A DNA stretch of 64,000 nucleotides, taken from Chelonoidis abingdonii (taxonomy: Eukaryota > Chordata > Testudines > Testudinidae). The translations under genes and the position numbers were made by a program. The notes under the pieces were generated by a model, which saw nothing but the letters and a program-made list of their open reading frames with translations, made no database searches and was not told the DNA's origin. Each line of letters begins with the position of its first letter. Position 1 is the first letter of the stretch. The DNA is taken from contig NC_133769.1 in the NCBI RefSeq assembly GCF_003597395.2, forward strand, positions 45,302,283 to 45,366,282. Direction: 5' to 3'. Positions 24,301-34,151 of the stretch are shown piece by piece.

Positions 24301-24798
24301 TTACCAGGAGTGATCCAACTTAAAAAGACTGACAGAACTGCAGTCTTTGGTGATCAACATATATTTTTAAAGTTTCCCCAGCACATGGTGTTTTAAGATC
24401 TGACCCATGTTTTCCTGTAAAATATTACATACTAATTTTGATATTAGAGTTCATAATTATACACCAGGTGTATATATTATCAAAAAAGATTAGCTACTGC
24501 ACCTAGTGAATGCAAGAATGTTAGAAAGTGTTGATCTAGGATAGGATAGAATCATTCAAGAAGACAAACTACAGTATATTTGTTATCTTTCCAGCTGACA
24601 GAACTTAGAAATGTATATCAAAGTGCATCTTCGTAGAATGGATTTTTATCCATATTAGCAAATTATGCCACAGTTGAGGGAGCTTTTTGCTTTCCTGTAA
24701 ATATTCGCTTCACAATAAAAATTGTCCCATTACCATCAGAATAAAGAGACACTCATGTAGTGTGATATGTTAGCCATAAGTTTGGGATCTCTGTAGAG
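24301..24798. other. Intron sequence, nothing recognised
   Basis: AT-rich, no long frames and no recognised repeat. It ends with the CTGTAGAG target duplication of the next element. Confidence 0.4.
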
Positions 24799-25106
24799 CA
24801 GGGGTCAGCAGCCTTTCAGAAGTGGTGTGCCGACTCTTCATTTATTCACTGTAATTTAAGGTTTCGTGTGCCAGTAATACACTTTAATGTTTTTAGAAGG
24901 TCTCTTTCTATAAGTCTATAATATAGAACTAAACTATTGTATGTAAAGTAAATAAGGTTTTTCAAATGTTTAAGCAGCTTCTATTAAAATTAAATTAAAA
25001 TGCAGAGTTCCCCGGTCTGGTGGCTAGGACCCAGGCAGTGTGAGTGCCACTGAAAATCAGCTCGAGTGCTGCCTTTGGCACGCGTGCCATAGGTTCCCTA
25101 CCCCTG
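24799..25106. mobile_element. hAT miniature element (copy 1) with 8-bp duplication
   Basis: 308 bp, starting CAGGGGTCAGCAGCC and ending TTCCCTACCCCTG. The end's complement, CAGGGGTAGGGAA, is an imperfect terminal inverted repeat of hAT (Charlie-like) type. It is flanked by a perfect 8-bp target duplication, CTGTAGAG (24791-24798 and 25107-25114), the duplication length of hAT transposases. No coding capacity, so non-autonomous. A second copy of the same family is at 30400-30712. Confidence 0.93.
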
Positions 25107-25869
25107 CTGTAGAGCATTTAAGTCACAGCATTACTGCAGTAATGTTGAAATGCTAGAGCCAATGTCCTGGCCAAACTCCAGCTCATTGTTGTATCAAGCA
25201 GGCAAGGTACTAACAAACTTCAACAGGACTTTATTTTTACAGTGGAAACCATTTTACCAAGCTGCTGCTGCTGCACACTCTGTAACTCTCACTCCGCCTC
25301 CTCAACTCCTCCTCCCTCCTTCCTGTTTCCTGTCCTTTCAGACTCCCAACAGCCAGTGCTCCCAGTTCTAATAATTACAAGCACATCTAAACACCACACT
25401 CATGTAATCATATTCAATCATTCAATGGTTGCCAGTTCAATTTCTCCCCTACTTTCAACTGTCTGTTATTTTTCAGTCTTCAAAATGAGCAAACAAATGC
25501 TGCATTTCAGTAATGGGTGAATTGATCCCTGAGAGTTAGGGACCAGTTCTGGCCCTAATTCCAGCTCCAATAGGTCACTCTGGCTGCATGCAGGGACCAT
25601 TCTGCTGGGGCAGAATTCCATCTGCATAGGAGCAATGTAGCATTCATGTAAACAGCATTACATTACCCACCTTGCAGCCTGCAGTGTACGGGGGGGAGAA
25701 TTGGGCTGGGGGAGACTTACTGTATGCTATGGCGGTATTCTGGCAACTTGAGGAAAGGCTGCAAACTAAGCCCCATTAGCATAGATGACCCTCTCTCTCA
25801 ACTGATGGCCTATTTTAATTACCTATCACAATAAGAATGGACTGACAAGTACTTTCACTTATTTTAATA
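25107..25869. other. Intron sequence, nothing firm
   Basis: Contains a CTGCTGCTGCTG patch near 25262 and C/T-rich stretches giving 70-90 codon frames with no resemblance to known proteins. Confidence 0.4.
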
Positions 25870-26078
25870 GGTAGGATGCGGCATCTTGTGGGGGGGTGTA
25901 ATTAGCCTCTTTGAGTTGGTAGGGCTACTCTCACCTTTTCAAGTTCTCTGCATGTGTATACATCTCCTCATTATGTGTTCCATTCTATGCATCTGATAAA
26001 CTGGGCTGTAGCCCACAAAAGCTTACGCTCAGATACATTTGTTAGTCTCTAAGGGGCCACAAGTACTTCTGTTCTTTT
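25870..26078 (+). mobile_element. Penelope-like element, 3' tail fragment
   Basis: Matches the noncoding tail of the element at 58142-59275. It has the same GAGTTGGTAGGGC...CTC.CACCTTTTCA phrase, then TTCCATTCTATGCATC, a GGGCTGTAGCCCA phrase and the GTACTTCTGTTCTTTTTG end. Only the tail is present. A GA-rich microsatellite (26079-26103) follows its 3' end, as simple repeats often do at retroelement ends. The left limit is approximate. Confidence 0.7.
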
Positions 26079-26103
26079 TGAGAGAGAGAGTGTGAGAGAG
26101 AGA

Positions 26104-27389
26104 TTACCTACATGTGATCCAGGACTAGTCAAATATCTCTGACACGAGGGAATGATACTCACCAATGATTAGAGAAGCGCACACACAAATAGAAATAAGA
26201 ATTCCCTATAATGCTTTTTAACATAGCATATATTCCTATCAAAATAAGTAAATAAAAGCTGATAACCATAATGTAACATTCATGGTACTTGGGGCTTTAG
26301 ATTAAATGCCTTAATTTTTAAAAGTCTGTTAGTGTTTGTTTATTTTGACCTTAAAGAAACTTAAACTGCATTCTTCTTAAGATGCATTTTGACTTAGCCT
26401 TTTCTTTCAAAAGTTCAGGGAGATCATTCCAGCCATAGTCTGCATCATGTTTGTCCATGGTCCCTTTCTTTAACAGCATAGGTTTAGACCAGTGGAAAAT
26501 TTCTTTGACCTTTTACATTGTGAGTCATTCTAGTTGGCAATATTTGCTTCATAACAGGGTTTTATTAAACTTTTTTCATTTAATTGTTTTATTAGGTCTG
26601 CCCATGATTATAATACACATTTATGGGTTTGTCCTATATAATTTAACAAGACTGTAGCTAATAGAGTTTAATATAAATTATTCTAAACAATCTACAGAGT
26701 CTAATAGAAAATTGTTTCTTATCTACAGAATGTTTAAATCAGCCTGTGGAATTCAATGCCATGGGTATAATTCTCTATAAGATTCCATAGGATTCTTCCA
26801 TAAAGGAACTTGAAAGATATGAAAGAAGACTACTTGAAATGTTTGTTCCACTTCATTGCAACATACTATAGCCCTTTCCTTCCTGTTCAATAGCCTGTGC
26901 TAATTAAGAGATACTCATTTATTTTAGTATTTAGGATTTTAAGCTTACTTTGATCTTGTTTTTTTCCCCTCCACATTTTTCTTTATTTTTATACTCAGGA
27001 AAGTAGAAATAATTCTGTTGAGTTCTCTGCCAGTTTCTTTCATTTATGTTAAGCTCACATGGTGCGTCAAGATGTCAGACAGTGAAAATGCAACATGCTT
27101 TTCACTATAGCAAAGCTCAACTCATTTGTGACTTCACTTCAGTCCTTTCCATGAGCTATGCAATCATACTGAATGAATGAAAATGAACACTTCAGAGGGG
27201 AATTTAATAAATAAATTATAAGTATAAATGTTTTGTTATTTTGGCAATGCAATTAAGTTATCTTTATACGTATCAAAATAACAGTTACTGTTTTTTATTT
27301 TTAATTGGTTTGGTATGGAAAATACTGTATTGCTCCATATATCTGAAATGTGCTTGAGATCAGAAATATTCAGATGAATGGGGACTGGG
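26104..27389. other. Intron sequence, nothing recognised
   Basis: About 1.3 kb of AT-rich sequence without a recognised gene or repeat. Confidence 0.45.
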
Positions 27390-28560
27390 TGGTGTCACGC
27401 CATCTGAAGTGGCTCATGATCATGAGTGCCAACCTCAGGGCAGACTGTTGAAAAAACAGGGCAGACACCCTAAACCAATTGTATGCTCTATAATTAGATT
27501 TCACCAACCCAGTAACAAGTGTGAACTCCTAAAGCAGTATGACAGTCTTACCATGGAAGCAATGAGGAGTACTTGTGGCACCTTAGAGACTCACAAATTT
27601 ATTTGGGCATAAGCTTTCGTGGGCTAAACCCCAATTTGTTAGTCTCTAAGGTGCCATAAGTAGTACTCATTCTTTTTGCTGATACAGACTAACACAGCTA
27701 CCACTCTGAAACAAGTTTTACCATGGAGTCACAGACAGTTCCCTTGGGCATTCCAGTCTATCTTGCCACCCAGGCAAGCTGGAATATGTATTAGATGATC
27801 ACTTTACACCAAAAATCACCATAATATTTAGGTAACTCACAGTCTCAAAGGACCAGTCACTTACCTCAGATCGACTCTACTCAGATCTCAAATCAAAGAC
27901 AACGCCTGTAGCCAAATCCTGGCTAAAGATTTATTAACTAAGAAAAGAAATGGGAGGTTAAAACAGGAAACACAAACGAGTTACTGTCTTAGATTTAAAA
28001 AGATAATATAAGTTTCTATAATAAGCAGCTCTAGGTGTCTTAGGGCTGACGCATGACAAGCAGCATGGGGATTTCTTGCTTACGTTTAGGAATCTTTGCC
28101 CCTCAGAGTCCTGGCAGCATAAGGAGACCAAATTTCTCTTTGACAGGGATTTTTGTCCCCTTCATCTCAGATTCCAAGCTGATGAGATGAGTTCATGCAC
28201 AGGTTTCCCCTTTCTGGAGTGAGGAATGCAATCAACTAGATCCGTGTCCTTTGGTACTACACAATATCTCATTTATTTTCAATGGACCATCTTGTGTGCA
28301 AGATGAGCACTTTACCTTAATTAATGCTGCTTTTCCTGTTTGGTGATACACAGTTACAGAGATTTACAATGCAAACACGCAATATAACTTTAAACCATGG
28401 GATACAGATATTGTAAGTAGGATTAATACATGCAGCATCCTACAAGCATTCCATAAAGTCTAAAAACATTCTTATAATGCTAATATCTGTTTTAACTAAT
28501 TTTAATTTTAATCAGACTAGAAAAGTGTTGTTTTGTTAACCTATTTAACTTCATTGCCTA
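27390..28560. repeat. Large dispersed repeat, class unknown (tentative)
   Basis: The text here, both sides of the foldback insertion at 27558-27717, is familiar to me as a common interspersed sequence of turtle genomes, possibly LTR-derived. I cannot show ends, a duplication or coding sequence, so class and boundaries are open. The interruption can be shown: removing the insertion and one TTACCATGGA leaves a smooth sequence. Confidence 0.3.
27558..27717. mobile_element. Penelope-type foldback insertion with 10-bp duplication
   Basis: 160 bp made of two inverted copies of the Penelope-type tail. Left arm 27562-27600 (AGTACTTGTGGCACCTTAGA) pairs with right arm 27632-27672 (its imperfect complement), around a loop with the AAGCTTTCGTGGGCT motif. 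The right end continues with the ACTAACACAGCTACCACTCT terminus. It is flanked by TTACCATGGA at 27548-27557 and 27718-27727, a 10-bp direct repeat I read as the target duplication. Confidence 0.75.
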
Positions 28561-28924
28561 GCAAGAAAGCCTTTTTTAAAATTAAGATTGAACACCTACA
28601 CCTACAACACCTGCACCTACAATTAAAGTGTTAGAGATGTATATTGTGAACTCTGAGACTTCCTAGAAGTTCTCCAGCAAGAACAGGGAGGACCAAATAT
28701 TATATTCTTTACTTCTCTATGTTTACAAAAAAATAAAGAAAGCAAATAAACAATTTTTGGGCTTTCTTTGTGCATCATAAAGAAGCAAAAGAGGGCACAC
28801 GCTCAGTTTCTTTTAGTAATCGTTTGCAAGGCTTCTTTAAATTTGTTTTCTATGAATATTCTTCATGGAAACTTGACTGGAGTTATTGTGCTCATCCTGT
28901 TAGGGAGCAGAATCAATACCATGT
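28561..28924. other. Intron sequence, nothing recognised
   Basis: About 360 bp, AT-rich, including a short ACACCTACACCTACAACACC tandem at about 28590-28622. No gene seen. Confidence 0.4.
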
Positions 28925-29256
28925 TAGTAATCCTAGAATGATGGGGCTGGAAGGGACATTGAGAGGTCGAGTCCAGGTCCCTGTGCTGAGGCAGGACTAA
29001 GTAAACCTAGACCACCTCTGACAGGTGTTTGTCTAACTTGTTCTTAAAAACTTCCAAGGGTGGGGATTTCACAGCCTCTATTGGAAGCCTATTCCAGAGC
29101 CTAACTACATAGTTAGAAAGTTTTTCCTAATATCTAACTTAACTCTCCCTTGCTGCAGATTAAGCCCGTTACTTGTTGTCCTGCCTTCATTGGACATGGA
29201 GAACAATTGATCACCATCCTCTTCATAACAAAGTTCCCCCAAGCCAATAACATGGT
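28925..29256 (-). mobile_element. CR1 LINE 3' fragment
   Basis: Reverse complement of the CR1 3' region. Landmarks on the + strand are GGGGCTGGAAGGGACATTGA, a CTTGTTCTTAAAAAC phrase, a TTGGAAGCCTATTCCAG phrase and a GACATGGAGAACAATTGATC phrase. The CR1 3' end is at the left. 5' truncated, as most CR1 copies are. Confidence 0.85.
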
Positions 29257-29337
29257 TAAGGCTTGTCAGTTTCATAGCCAATGATACACAAGGACTGATG
29301 TGGCCAGCATCATGTCTGACTGATTTTGACTTCCCTA

Positions 29338-29485
29338 TAGGGCCAGCGTGACCCATTAGGCGACCGCACTAACATTTGGGGGGCCGCGACTGTGGTCGGA
29401 CCTTCTGCTGCCTCTGTCGGGGGTGGCATTTTGGGGGCGGGACCTTCCGCCGCCTAGGGTGGCAAACAAGCTGGTGGTGCTCCTG
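29338..29485. mobile_element. Short hAT miniature element with 8-bp duplication
   Basis: 148 bp, GC-rich, starting TAGGGCCAGCGTG (first base probably C originally) and ending GGTGGTGCTCCTG. The ends are imperfect inverted repeats. The flanks CTTCCCTA at 29330-29337 and 29486-29493 are identical, a clean hAT-type target duplication. No coding capacity. Confidence 0.88.
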
Positions 29486-29786
29486 CTTCCCTAACCTGAT
29501 GGATCATGTTTCTTACATGCAGCAGACAGACTAGTCTTCTCCACCGTCTCTCCTGTCCCCGAGACCCTGGAATCTGACTTCCTTGTCTGATTCAATAGCC
29601 TATCAGCACTCAAACCACCCAGGTTTCAAGTGTCTCAGCCTGAACTATCTCCTATTTCTCCTTCTAGCCTTTTCGACCTTTTCTTTCAGGATTCATCAGC
29701 ATATCTTCTAGGAAATCCATTTTTCCCTCAGCTTCTTTTCCAGGTTGCAGGACCTTCCAGTCTCAGTTATCAAAAGTGGAGGGCTT
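29486..29786. other. Intron sequence, nothing recognised
   Basis: About 300 bp, pyrimidine-rich, between two mobile-element fragments. Confidence 0.4.
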
Positions 29787-29925
29787 AAGACCATAAGAAT
29801 GGCCATACTGGGTCAGACCAACAGAGGCCAGCGCCAGATGCTTCAGAGGGAGTAAACAGAACAGGGTATTTTGGATTGAGTGATCCACATGGGCTTGTTC
29901 CATTATGTTGCACTACTCCTAATCA
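29787..29925 (-). mobile_element. CR1-family fragment
   Basis: Begins CATAAGAATGGCCATACTGG and GTCAGACC, the same phrase that opens the larger CR1 copy at 56388. It then carries a CCAGATGCTTCAGAGGG stretch seen, in complement, in the CR1 at 54960-55535. This is the 3'-most part of a CR1 subfamily in reverse orientation. Confidence 0.75.
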
Positions 29926-30399
29926 TAGCCCTGATGATTACAGCCTAGTGGGAGGCATTATCTCTGAGAAGATTTAGGCTTCATAAATCAACTTCACCAC
30001 ACTACATCCCCCACCTTGAGTTTGAAATATAATTGAGGGGGGAAAAAGAATAGAAACTTTATTGCTCTAAAATACCTGTCATAAATATCGGATATCACAA
30101 TTTGTCACAACTTCTCTTGAAATGTATTATGAAAAAAACATAGCCTATATACTGAAGATGCTAGACTATACTTTCATGAGACAGGGGCAAGTGGGTAATA
30201 GAGGGCTCCTTTTTGAGTGCAGAAAATGACCTAATCCAGACTAGAAGCTCATTGCACAATGCAAATTTACGAATGTGACTTGATTTGAAATATAGGCACT
30301 ATTATTGCCACCACTATTTTTGATGCTTGTGAGAGTTTGTGCTGCGTTAGACATTTGGAGATCACTCTTACTGAAAGTAAGAGGAAAGATCATTTTACA
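29926..30399. other. Intron sequence, nothing recognised
   Basis: No gene or repeat recognised. It ends with the ATTTTACA flank of the next hAT copy. Confidence 0.4.
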
Positions 30400-30712
30400 C
30401 AAGGTTTGGCAACCTTTTTCAGAAGTGCTGTGCTGATTTTTCATTTATTCACTCTAATTTAAGGTTTCACATGCCAGTAATACATTTTAACGTTTTTAGA
30501 AGGTCTCTTTCAATAAGTCTATAATATAGAACTAAACTATTGTTGCATGTAAAGTAAATAAGGTTTTTAAAATGTTTAAGAGGCTTTATTTAAAATTAAA
30601 TAAAAATGAAGAGCCCCCCGGACCAGTGGCCAGGACCCGGGCAGTGTGAGTGCCACTGAAAATCAGCTCGCGTGCCGCCTTCGGCACACGTGCCATAGGT
30701 TGCCTACCCTTG
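30400..30712. mobile_element. hAT miniature element (copy 2)
   Basis: 313 bp, same family and orientation as the copy at 24799-25106, nearly 90% identical by eye, sharing for example AGAAGGTCTCTTTC and AGTGCCACTGAAAATCAGCT. The ends are CAAGGTTTGGCAACC and GCCTACCCTTG. The flanks are ATTTTACA (30392-30399) and ATTTAACA (30713-30720), an 8-bp duplication with one change. Non-autonomous. Confidence 0.9.
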
Positions 30713-31134
30713 ATTTAACACAATTGACTAATGTTCTATTTCCAACATTCTAAAACCTCCCACATACAGTCAGAATATTATTTCAGTTATCCTAGTAAGA
30801 CATTTTTAAATGTAATTTTGTAATCTATAATTTGAAAAGCATTGGGAAGGGCTTTGCTTAAAATCACTCTGTAACAAGTTAAAACTCAATTTTATTGCTG
30901 TCACAAAGCAAGATTTTTTTTTAAAATCTGTTTTGTGTACTGCCTTTGACTGTTAGACTTGTACAAAATATTTCTGATTGTAATTGGCTTGCCTTCTGGT
31001 GGTTGCCCTTGAACCATTCAAATCTTAAAATTTTTAAAATGTTACTTACCATTCTAATTTAATTATTTCCTTTACCTGGCATAAGCCTGGTCATCAGACC
31101 ATGCATCAAGAGTCCTTAGAGTTATACTCAGTGA
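30713..31134. other. Intron sequence, nothing recognised
   Basis: AT-rich; no gene or repeat recognised. Confidence 0.4.
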
Positions 31135-31225
31135 TGCAATTGACTGAATGAGTGTCCTTGGGAATGTCACTTAAGCTATATGTGTCTCATCTATAAAACA
31201 GTACTCAAAACGCTTACCTGCATTT
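31135..31225 (+). repeat. MIR-type SINE fragment (old)
   Basis: Reads CCTTGGGAATGTCACTTAAG, then a GTCTCATCTATAAAACAGTA phrase and CTTACCTGC. These correspond to the conserved middle of MIR/CORE-type SINEs (CTTGGGCAAGTCACTTAA...CTCATCTGTAAAA.GG). Diverged and without clear ends. Confidence 0.55.
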
Positions 31226-31829
31226 TTTTTAAAGGTTTTGAGATTTGTAACTGAAATCTGTCATTTAACTGCTAAGTGTTCCTGTTGTTCCTTGTACATG
31301 GTATGTGTAGCAAAAAGCAATTGTAAAGATTTTAAATGGCCATTATTTTCAGCCTCCTTACTAGAAACCGGTAGTGGGGAATTTTCTGTAGTTCAACAGA
31401 GAGATGTCTGTTTTTTCCAGCAAAAAATTGGGTGTACTATTCCTCATGCTTCACATATGTGGTTAATAGAAAGCTGTATTGTTTCTCTTTGTCCACTGAT
31501 CACACAATGCTTTTATATTACTCATTGACCATAGGTAGGGTTTTTTGTTTTGTTTTGTTTTTTTACAGTGCAGGCTGGCAGAGCTTACACACTATTGTTT
31601 GTTTAACTCCTACTGAGAATGAAAGTTAGCTCTTAGCTACCCTATAAGTTCCATTTTAAAACAAGTCTTTCTCTAGCATAATTAGCATTGTCATCTAAAG
31701 TAATGATTTAAAAAAAATGAGTGCAGTTGGAGTTTACTTTTTTTTTAAGCTTTCTGTGTCCAGATATGAAGAGTTTTTTTAATAGCAAAATTACTACTGG
31801 ACAATTGCATTTTGTGTCAGCTTGTCAGA
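31226..31829. other. Intron sequence, nothing recognised
   Basis: The 96-codon frame at 31238-31528 does not resemble a known protein and lacks splice context. T-rich tracts lie at 31539-31563 and 31737-31746. Confidence 0.4.
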
Positions 31830-31831
31830 TA

Positions 31832-32017
31832 CACCTCTACCCCGATATATCGCCATCCGATATATCACGAATTCGGATATAACGTGGTAAAGCAGAGCTC
31901 CGGGGGGGCGGGGCTGTGCGCTCCGGTGGATCAAATCAAGTTCGATATAATGTGATTTCACCTATAATGCGGTAAGATTTTTGGCTCTGAGGGCAGCGTT
32001 ATATCAAGGTAGAGGTG
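31832..32017. mobile_element. Tc1/mariner-type miniature element
   Basis: 186 bp between TA dinucleotides (31830-31831 and 32018-32019). The terminal inverted repeats are CACCTCTACCCCGATATA and the complement of TATATCAAGGTAGAGGTG, with two mismatches in 18. The TA target and inverted ends fit Tc1/mariner/pogo transposition. The GC-rich centre contrasts with the AT-rich intron. It has no transposase and ends 444 bp before the next exon. Confidence 0.9.
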
Positions 32018-32461
32018 TATTAACAGTGAACATTAAAGAGATATAGTAAGTTGATGAACATACAAGTAGAGCGGAGAGACTGTGTAAGATGCATGTACGT
32101 ACTCACATTTTGAAATTAAGGTAGAATGAATTATTTGGCCCTGCCTCCTTTGAAAGATGCCCTTTAATCTCTTTTTCTCTGTAAGTACTCAAGAAGTTGC
32201 AATTTGGTTTAATCTGTTTGAAGTATTTGACGGAATTCCTCAATTCAGTTCACATTGTTTCTGGCTAAAGACAGCAATGTATTTAGGATAGATTTCCAAA
32301 GCCAAGTATTTGTAATGTATAATCCTAGATAATCATTAAAGTTCAGATTTATATTTTAATTAACTATCTCTGGCTGCAAGCACATAGCTCATTGATTAGT
32401 AAGTTAAACAAAATTTATAATATGACATAATGACATTCTGAATTTTAAAAATATTTTCAAG
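32018..32461. other. Intron sequence up to the splice acceptor
   Basis: AT-rich intron end. The acceptor AG is at 32460-32461 after ATTTTAAAAATATTTTCA; the polypyrimidine tract is weak. Confidence 0.5.
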
Positions 32462-32698
32462 GAAAGAAAATTTCCAAAGTTTGTAGCGAAAGAAATGGAG
32501 AACATGTTTATAGAAGAGTTGCGGTCTTCAGTGAATTTGCTAATGGCAAATTTGGAAAGTCTTCCAGTGTCTAAAGGTGGCCCAGAATTTAAATTGCAGA
32601 AGTTAAAGCGATCACAGAATTCTGCTTTCTTGGACATAGGAGATGAAAATGAAATTCAGCTGTCAAAGTCAGATGTGGTGCTATCATTCACATTAGAG
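32462..32698 (+). CDS. CADPS2: CADPS2 exon (79 codons), internal
   Basis: 237 bp, in phase 0 at both ends. Acceptor TTTTCAAG at 32461, donor GAG|GTAAGT at 32699. It begins [20 protein letters not shown], continues [30 protein letters not shown] and [19 protein letters not shown], and ends VVLSFTLE. This is the conserved CAPS region leading into the C2 domain. The [12 protein letters not shown] stretch is what I remember of CADPS2, whereas CADPS has an NSSIIDMGEE-type sequence, so I call CADPS2. The protein primes dense-core vesicles, including neurotrophin vesicles, at the plasma membrane. Exon length and reading frame are intact with no in-frame stop. CADPS is the alternative; the family is not in doubt. 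Confidence 0.93.
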
Positions 32699-33478
32699 GT
32701 AAGTGAATATATCATGTAACATTTGTTGATTATTTAAATGATTCTAGAATATTATTTCTTACTACCTTCTTATGATTAGTCCTTCCCCATTTTTGTAGTC
32801 ATTTTTAGAATTTCATACTTATATGTTAAATAGCTAGACCATAATTTAATTTTTGATAATTAGGGTTTATGTGAAAACATATGTACATTTTCCCCTTTAA
32901 ACTAAGAGGAGGATTCAGGATCACAATATTGTCAGGTGAGCTGTAGCCTATAGGATGGCTTTGGTTAAGAAATAAGTAAACCTTAGGTTTTGGGCCTAAA
33001 TTAGCCTAAATGTAGAGGAGTATGGGAAACTTAAGTTGCTAGTGTGTTAAAAGTCAAAGATAACTTGGAGACAAATTATGGGAAAGTAAGAATCAGCAAC
33101 GACACGATGTAGGGTTATGTTACCATTATGTTTTGGTTATAACTGGTTTGAGCACAGTTTTCAATGGACGTTTTTGAGAATTGTAAATGTTTTACTAAAA
33201 TGCTATCTATATTGATAGTGGGGGGGACATTGGTGCAGATGTTAAATTAAGTCATGTGAAAAGACAACAAGAAGGTGGAGGGAAATATAATTATGATAGA
33301 GGCTAACATAATGTTAATTAGGATTATAATGGAGCATAGAAGGTGTAGTTTTGCTAAATTGTGAGAAAGTGCCCGAAGGGTTACCATCTGAAGGGTGCCA
33401 ATAGGTTCTAGTGTTATAAGTCTGTACTTCCTCTGTCATCAGTGGACTGATCCCCCTCTCCATCATTGAATGTGAGTA
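32699..33478. other. Intron sequence, nothing recognised
   Basis: AT-rich start of the 11,036-bp intron. No repeat recognised before the TA flank at 33477-33478. Confidence 0.45.
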
Positions 33479-34151
33479 TAGTAGAACCTCAAAGATATGA
33501 ACACCAGATTTATGGACTGGCAGCAGTGGAGACCAAAAAAAATATTGTATTATGCCTGTATTGCATTTTAAAGGTAGGCACATCTGGGCTGCCTGTCCCC
33601 ACCCCCTACTCGCCACACGGGGGGTGGGGAGCACAGCCACTTACAAGTAGGAGGTGAAGATGCTGACTTAGTTTCACAGGCACAGCTGTGAGCCCCTGAC
33701 CAGGGAGAGCAGGAGCAGCGCTGGGATCTTCTCTGCTTTCCTGTAATCTATGGGTGCAGTTCCTTCCCCTCCTTCCCCAGAGGGAGGGGGGACAAGCTTG
33801 GATGCTCAGTAAGAACCAGGAAAGAAACTTCCTGAGCTCCTGCTGAAACGTGGCCTGGCCCAAGCTCCTGCCTCCATGCTGTGCTCTGGAGGAATAGCTC
33901 AGTTTTAAAGGGCTACAGCCCTAGGGTACCTCACTCATCACCCTTGCAACCAAGGGGCTAGAACCAGCTGCCTGTCCCCACACCCACTCGCCAGGCAGCC
34001 ACTTACAGGTAGAAGATGAAGATGCTAATATCGCAGGCACAGCTGAGAGACCCCACTCTGAGCAGTCTGCCCTGAGGAGCATCCCATAACGTCTTGTTCA
34101 GAGTTATGAACAACCTCCATTCCCAAGGTGTCAGTAACTGAGGTTCTACTG
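33479..34151. mobile_element. Tigger-like (pogo/mariner) non-autonomous element
   Basis: 673 bp bounded by TA dinucleotides (33477-33478 and 34152-34153). The terminal inverted repeats are TAGTAGAACCTCAAAGATAT and the complement of the 3' end, CAGTAGAACCTCAGTTACTG. The pattern is that of Tigger/pogo elements, which use a TA target. The interior is GC-rich. It contains an internal near-duplicate, a GGGCTGCCTGTCCCCA-like phrase at about 33588-33604 and 33968-33982, each followed by CACTCGCCA-like text. Open frames inside are short, and no DDE transposase is seen. Confidence 0.85.
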
